From: Cymbomonas tetramitiformis
Lineage: Eukaryota; Chlorophyta; Pyramimonadophyceae; Pyramimonadales; Pyramimonadaceae
Length of the DNA: 28,638 nt
Assembly: GCA_001247695.2 (NCBI GenBank)
Contig: LGRX02034498.1
Coordinates: 1-28,638, forward strand
Direction of reading: 5' to 3'
A model generated the notes under the pieces. It saw only the letters and a program-made list of their open reading frames with translations. It ran no database searches and was not told where the DNA came from. A program made the translations under genes and the position numbers. The stretch's first letter is position 1. The number at the start of each line of letters is the position of its first letter. Shown piece after piece: positions 25,660 through 28,638 of the stretch.

Positions 25660-26876
25660 ATACACCGGTGTAGCCTCGGGCGGGGGCTCCACCGCCGTAT
25701 TGGCGTGCGATTACACGCCGCACTCCCCCCTCCTTTCACCGGAGCGCCAATCCCGGCCGTCCGACCTGCCAGCCGCGCCCCAGAACTCCGAAGAGCCCTG
25801 GCCGACTGACAGGCCCGCAGCGCGAGATCCTGACTGACCGGACCCTCCGGCCGAGCCGGGGGCGGCGCCGGCCCGACCCCTCCCACGACGACCCGACCGA
25901 CCGAGGAATTCCTCTCCATCCGAATACATTATGCGTGCTATGCGTGCAATCTAAGTAAGTGGAAGTGCGTTACGCTACGCGCGGCAACCAGCACCCGCCG
26001 ATCCAGAAATTCACCACTTGTGCGCGAGCACAAGCAGCTTACACCGGCCGAAGCGCGGCAATATCCGGAGAAGAGGGGACCAGAAGACCAAAACTAGAGG
26101 CACGCGAGATCTCAAACCGACCCCGAATTTCAGCAAAAGCTACGCAAGATTTAAAAAAACTGCGCAGCGCTTCCGCCGCAAAGGGTCGAAATTGCTGAAA
26201 AACTGGAGCAATTTGGTCTCGGGGTACCTGCGGAGTGCTAAATTACGGCTTAAGGCCGTGAGTGCTTATGCGTGCTAAGAAAAGGCAACGCGCGCACCCC
26301 AAAAGATTGTCGTCGAGCTGAATTCCTTCACTCCAACGCGGCTCCAAGGGGACCTGGAACCATCAAACGCAACCAACGCCGCGGAACGCAAGCACAAGCA
26401 CAGGCATTCCCGATTTCGTAGAAGGCGCTAGGCTAGCCGTAAACTCGCAAGGCAAGGTTGCATTCAATCAGAATTGCGCAAAAGATCAAGGAAGCAACGC
26501 GGAAAAAACGGACTAATTACCATTTTGTGGGAGTCTACACTCTTGCTTCTTCTCTTCTTTACACTTTCGGGCTTATCTTATTCTAACTATTAAACGACCG
26601 CACGAGGTATGTTTTCGATACTACGGCGGTCCACTATCCGGAATACGGTTTCGTTATTCACTTCAAGTATGCTTTCAATGTATGCTTTCAATACACATAT
26701 ACAGCGGTTACGGTTTCGTACATTTATTATGTTACTTTTCTCAGTTCAGTTCTCATCTCCGAAACTGGTTACACTTTGAGTTCTTATACATTCATGAACT
26801 CTTTCCATAACTCAACTGTACTGAGTACTCCGTACAACAGGCTAGGCACCTCACATCAACATCATTCTGATCGGTC
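25660..26876. other. Mostly unassigned; possible 5' region of the W-rich gene
   Basis: A 72-codon Gly/Arg-rich frame (25929-25711, minus, ATG MYSDGEEFLGRSGRRG) lies just upstream of the W-rich gene in another frame and could be its first exon or chance. A basic 86-codon plus-strand frame at 26018-26278 has no recognisable domain. From 26520 on the DNA is AT-rich; TATGCTTTCAAT occurs twice in tandem near 26669-26692. Confidence 0.35.
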
Positions 26877-27221
26877 CTACTGTACTCCATACTGAGTACT
26901 CTTATAGTTGTAGTTGCGTTTTGTACTTAGCCGTTTTTCTTGCTCTTGTGCTTGCCTCCTAGCACATTGCGAGCATCTGAAAAAAGAGTTGGGATATTTC
27001 TTCTCAGCCACGACACCTGCATCCCAAACAGTGGCTTTTCCTGCTGGGCGCTGAGTGTTTTCGTCAAGCGAAAGGCAAGTAATTGCGTCCACTTGCTCGT
27101 CATCTGAAGCACAAGTAGCCGTCTCAGGAAGTGCCAAAAACGCTGCTGCGATATATATACATTGTGAAAAAGGGTGTGTCGCTGAGAGGTACATCGGAGT
27201 TGCGAGAGCGTTGTGTCCCAA
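26877..27221 (-). CDS. Possible exon with a CxxC motif
   Basis: A 114-codon frame without a leading ATG (it opens with TTG; an ATG follows ten codons in). It contains ATCASDDEQVDAITCLSLDE and KYPNSFFRCSQCARRQ followed by a Lys/Gln/Glu-rich end. The CxxC pair could be half of a zinc site. A second minus frame overlaps at 27330-27124. I recognise no family and cannot exclude chance. Confidence 0.2.
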   Translation of the reverse strand: MGHNALATPMYLSATHPFSQCIYIAAAFLALPETATCASDDEQVDAITCLSLDENTQRPAGKATVWDAGVVAEKKYPNSFFRCSQCARRQAQEQEKRLSTKRNYNYKSTQYGVQ

Positions 27222-27330
27222 AGAGTAGAGGGAGGCCGTTTCGTTCCGCTTTCGGCCGTATGTAGAGGCGCATGCTGCAGCGAAGGAGTTCTGAAGGGCT
27301 TAATACGTCGAGAAGCGTGCCGAAGAACAA

Positions 27331-28129
27331 GGGAATTATATGACTACATCCACGACTCAGATATGATGATTATAGTGGTGAGCTGATAATGGGCGTCTCG
27401 GGGCATTTTTCATGGTACCCACGAGTTCCAGTCGACAATACATTTAAAACATAAGTCTCTTCGCATTTACAATCACATTTTCCGCCATCCGTTGGATCAC
27501 TGGGGCCCAAAAATAACGGAACAAATCCCGTTTTTCATGATATTCCCATTTTTTGTGATTTTTGATATGACGAAAATGTAAGTTCTCAGGTCATATTGGG
27601 CTTCTGCATGTTACTTTGTAGTTTCCAAGACCTAATTGAAATTATTGAATATGATAGCCGTGGTTCCACCCAAAAACCGCGCGATATGCAATAGTTGAAA
27701 ACTGGTCGTTATCACTCTCATCATATTTGGGTCGTAGATGTAGTCAAATGTCTGGTGAGCATGATCACGAATGTTCCCGAGCATGCATCAGCCGACGGCA
27801 GTGAAAATCGAAGCTCCTACGTTTGAAGGTAACCTGTGATAACGAAGTTTTCACTATCTAGTGTGGTGTGAGCGAGCAGTTGTCAAATTCGAAATTGATC
27901 GCGCGAAAACCCTGCATTAAGGGGGGTATGGGGTGCTTCAGCCTTTACGGTACCGCAAATACGGTAATTTGGCTCTAGCAAAAAATACAGGGTCTTAGAC
28001 AGTGCACTACGGCGTAAAATACACCATAGTTACAGCGTAAGTCTCCTCTCTGGTTCCTTCTCCGGATTGAGGGCTCAACCACTCCGCCAGCCTCGCCCTA
28101 GAAGGCTGTGGCCAGCAGGGTCGAGTCAT
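27331..28129. other. AT-rich intergenic DNA, no gene seen
   Basis: No ORF or RNA gene could be supported. A mirrored pair of words ACGGTACCGCAAATACGGTAA occurs near 27948-27967 and a block at 28040-28100 has a faint D-arm-like look that does not extend to a tRNA. Confidence 0.45.
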
Positions 28130-28444
28130 CTAACCGTCGTTATTGTGTATGTGAAAAATAGAGGGATCGGAAACTTCATAAATCTCTACACTACGCACTG
28201 TCGCATCTGACTCGTCGAAATACCCAAGTGGGCACTCCGATTCGTCGTCCTGCTGCTCCTCACTCTCGTCAAACTGCTGTGTAGCGTCGTGCGCCCCAGA
28301 TCCCATATACGGTGTCGAGCAAACATGTTGACGATAACGTACTTTTGTGCGCACAGGAGGGCATCTGAAAATTCTCAAACCGTTCGGATCGCGAAATCGC
28401 CTGTTCAGCGTTCTACCCGGAAGCTGAACGTTCGCGTTCCGCAT
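28130..28444 (-). CDS. Possible small protein with acidic C-terminal half
   Basis: 104 codons from ATG 28444 to TAG at the 28130 end. The first half is basic (RTLNRRFRDPNGLRIFRCPP), the second strongly acidic (QQFDESEEQQDDESECPLGY). No known domain. Just upstream and at its start there are five or more GAACGC/GCGTTC words within about 110 bases (28395-28490), so part of it overlaps a loose repeat. It may be an exon of a gene extending beyond the window. Confidence 0.25.
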   Translation of the reverse strand: MRNANVQLPGRTLNRRFRDPNGLRIFRCPPVRTKVRYRQHVCSTPYMGSGAHDATQQFDESEEQQDDESECPLGYFDESDATVRSVEIYEVSDPSIFHIHNNDG

Positions 28445-28638
28445 GTGACAGTTCGCGATCCGCGTTCAGATGACGCCTTCGAGCGTTCCAGAATCTGAAA
28501 ATGCGCAACGACACTTACTGTTCACGTGCGATACCACGATATGACGGATCGATGTCGTATTAATCGTGTTCCTGTTGTTCGCTGAACGATCACGATCGCA
28601 AGAACGCCGTGCATGCCTGGGACTAGCCTCGATTTGCA

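Noticed and set aside
28041..28100. Block on the minus strand (GGCGGAGTGGTTGAGCC) resembling a type II tRNA D-arm.
   Set aside because: No matching acceptor stem, anticodon arm or T-arm could be found in the following 100 bases.

Overview
The window looks like nuclear DNA of a unicellular eukaryote, most likely an alga. The reasons are GT-AG introns whose removal joins reading frames, Ty3/gypsy-type retroelements with an integrase and chromodomain, a 33-residue HEAT-type repeat family, long CAG/CTG tracts and many minisatellites. There is no bacterial operon structure. A prasinophyte-like green alga is my guess from the feel of the proteins; it is not established by the sequence.

Layout. 1-2330: no gene I can support, two small tandem repeats. 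2340-3050 (-): decayed F-box/HEAT-repeat gene. 3067-3739: candidate DNA transposon with terminal inverted repeats and a 152-codon open frame inside. 4111-4520: a near-perfect palindrome flanked by inverted arrays of a roughly 29-bp repeat. It abuts 4519-5880 (-), a protease plus reverse transcriptase fragment cut off inside RT motif A. 5781-9527 (-): a spliced gene with a long polyglutamine exon and an HPD (J-domain-like) motif. Its introns carry a 43-bp minisatellite, and its last exon runs into two more tandem arrays and, after a one-base frame break, into the protease-RT fragment. 9999-12299 (+): a gag-like ORF with no pol. 12532-13720: diverged direct repeats around a small acidic ORF.

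14067-24676 (-) is a complete LTR-bounded element of 10.6 kb. Its LTRs are about 99% identical by eye, and the primer-binding site (PBS) and polypurine tract (PPT) are intact. In its own 5'->3' direction it reads: LTR, PBS, two small leader ORFs, a large gag with a zinc knuckle, a single TGA, an in-frame 329-aa ORF, then a -1-frame ORF of 1070 aa. The last ORF carries a Dam-like adenine methyltransferase, integrase, chromodomain and C5-cytosine methyltransferase. I find no protease, reverse transcriptase or RNase H between the LTRs. This double-methyltransferase, RT-less element is the most striking object in the window. Its right LTR interrupts a gene encoding W-rich (Sfi1-like) repeats at 24677-25659 (-). 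The last 3 kb are AT-richer and hold only weak ORFs.

As a system, the element could in principle supply its own packaging protein (gag), integration (IN), chromatin targeting (chromodomain) and two DNA-marking activities, while borrowing RT from a relative. The PR-RT fragment at 4.5-5.9 kb shows that RT-bearing gypsy elements existed in this genome. Whether it is the same family cannot be told from this window.
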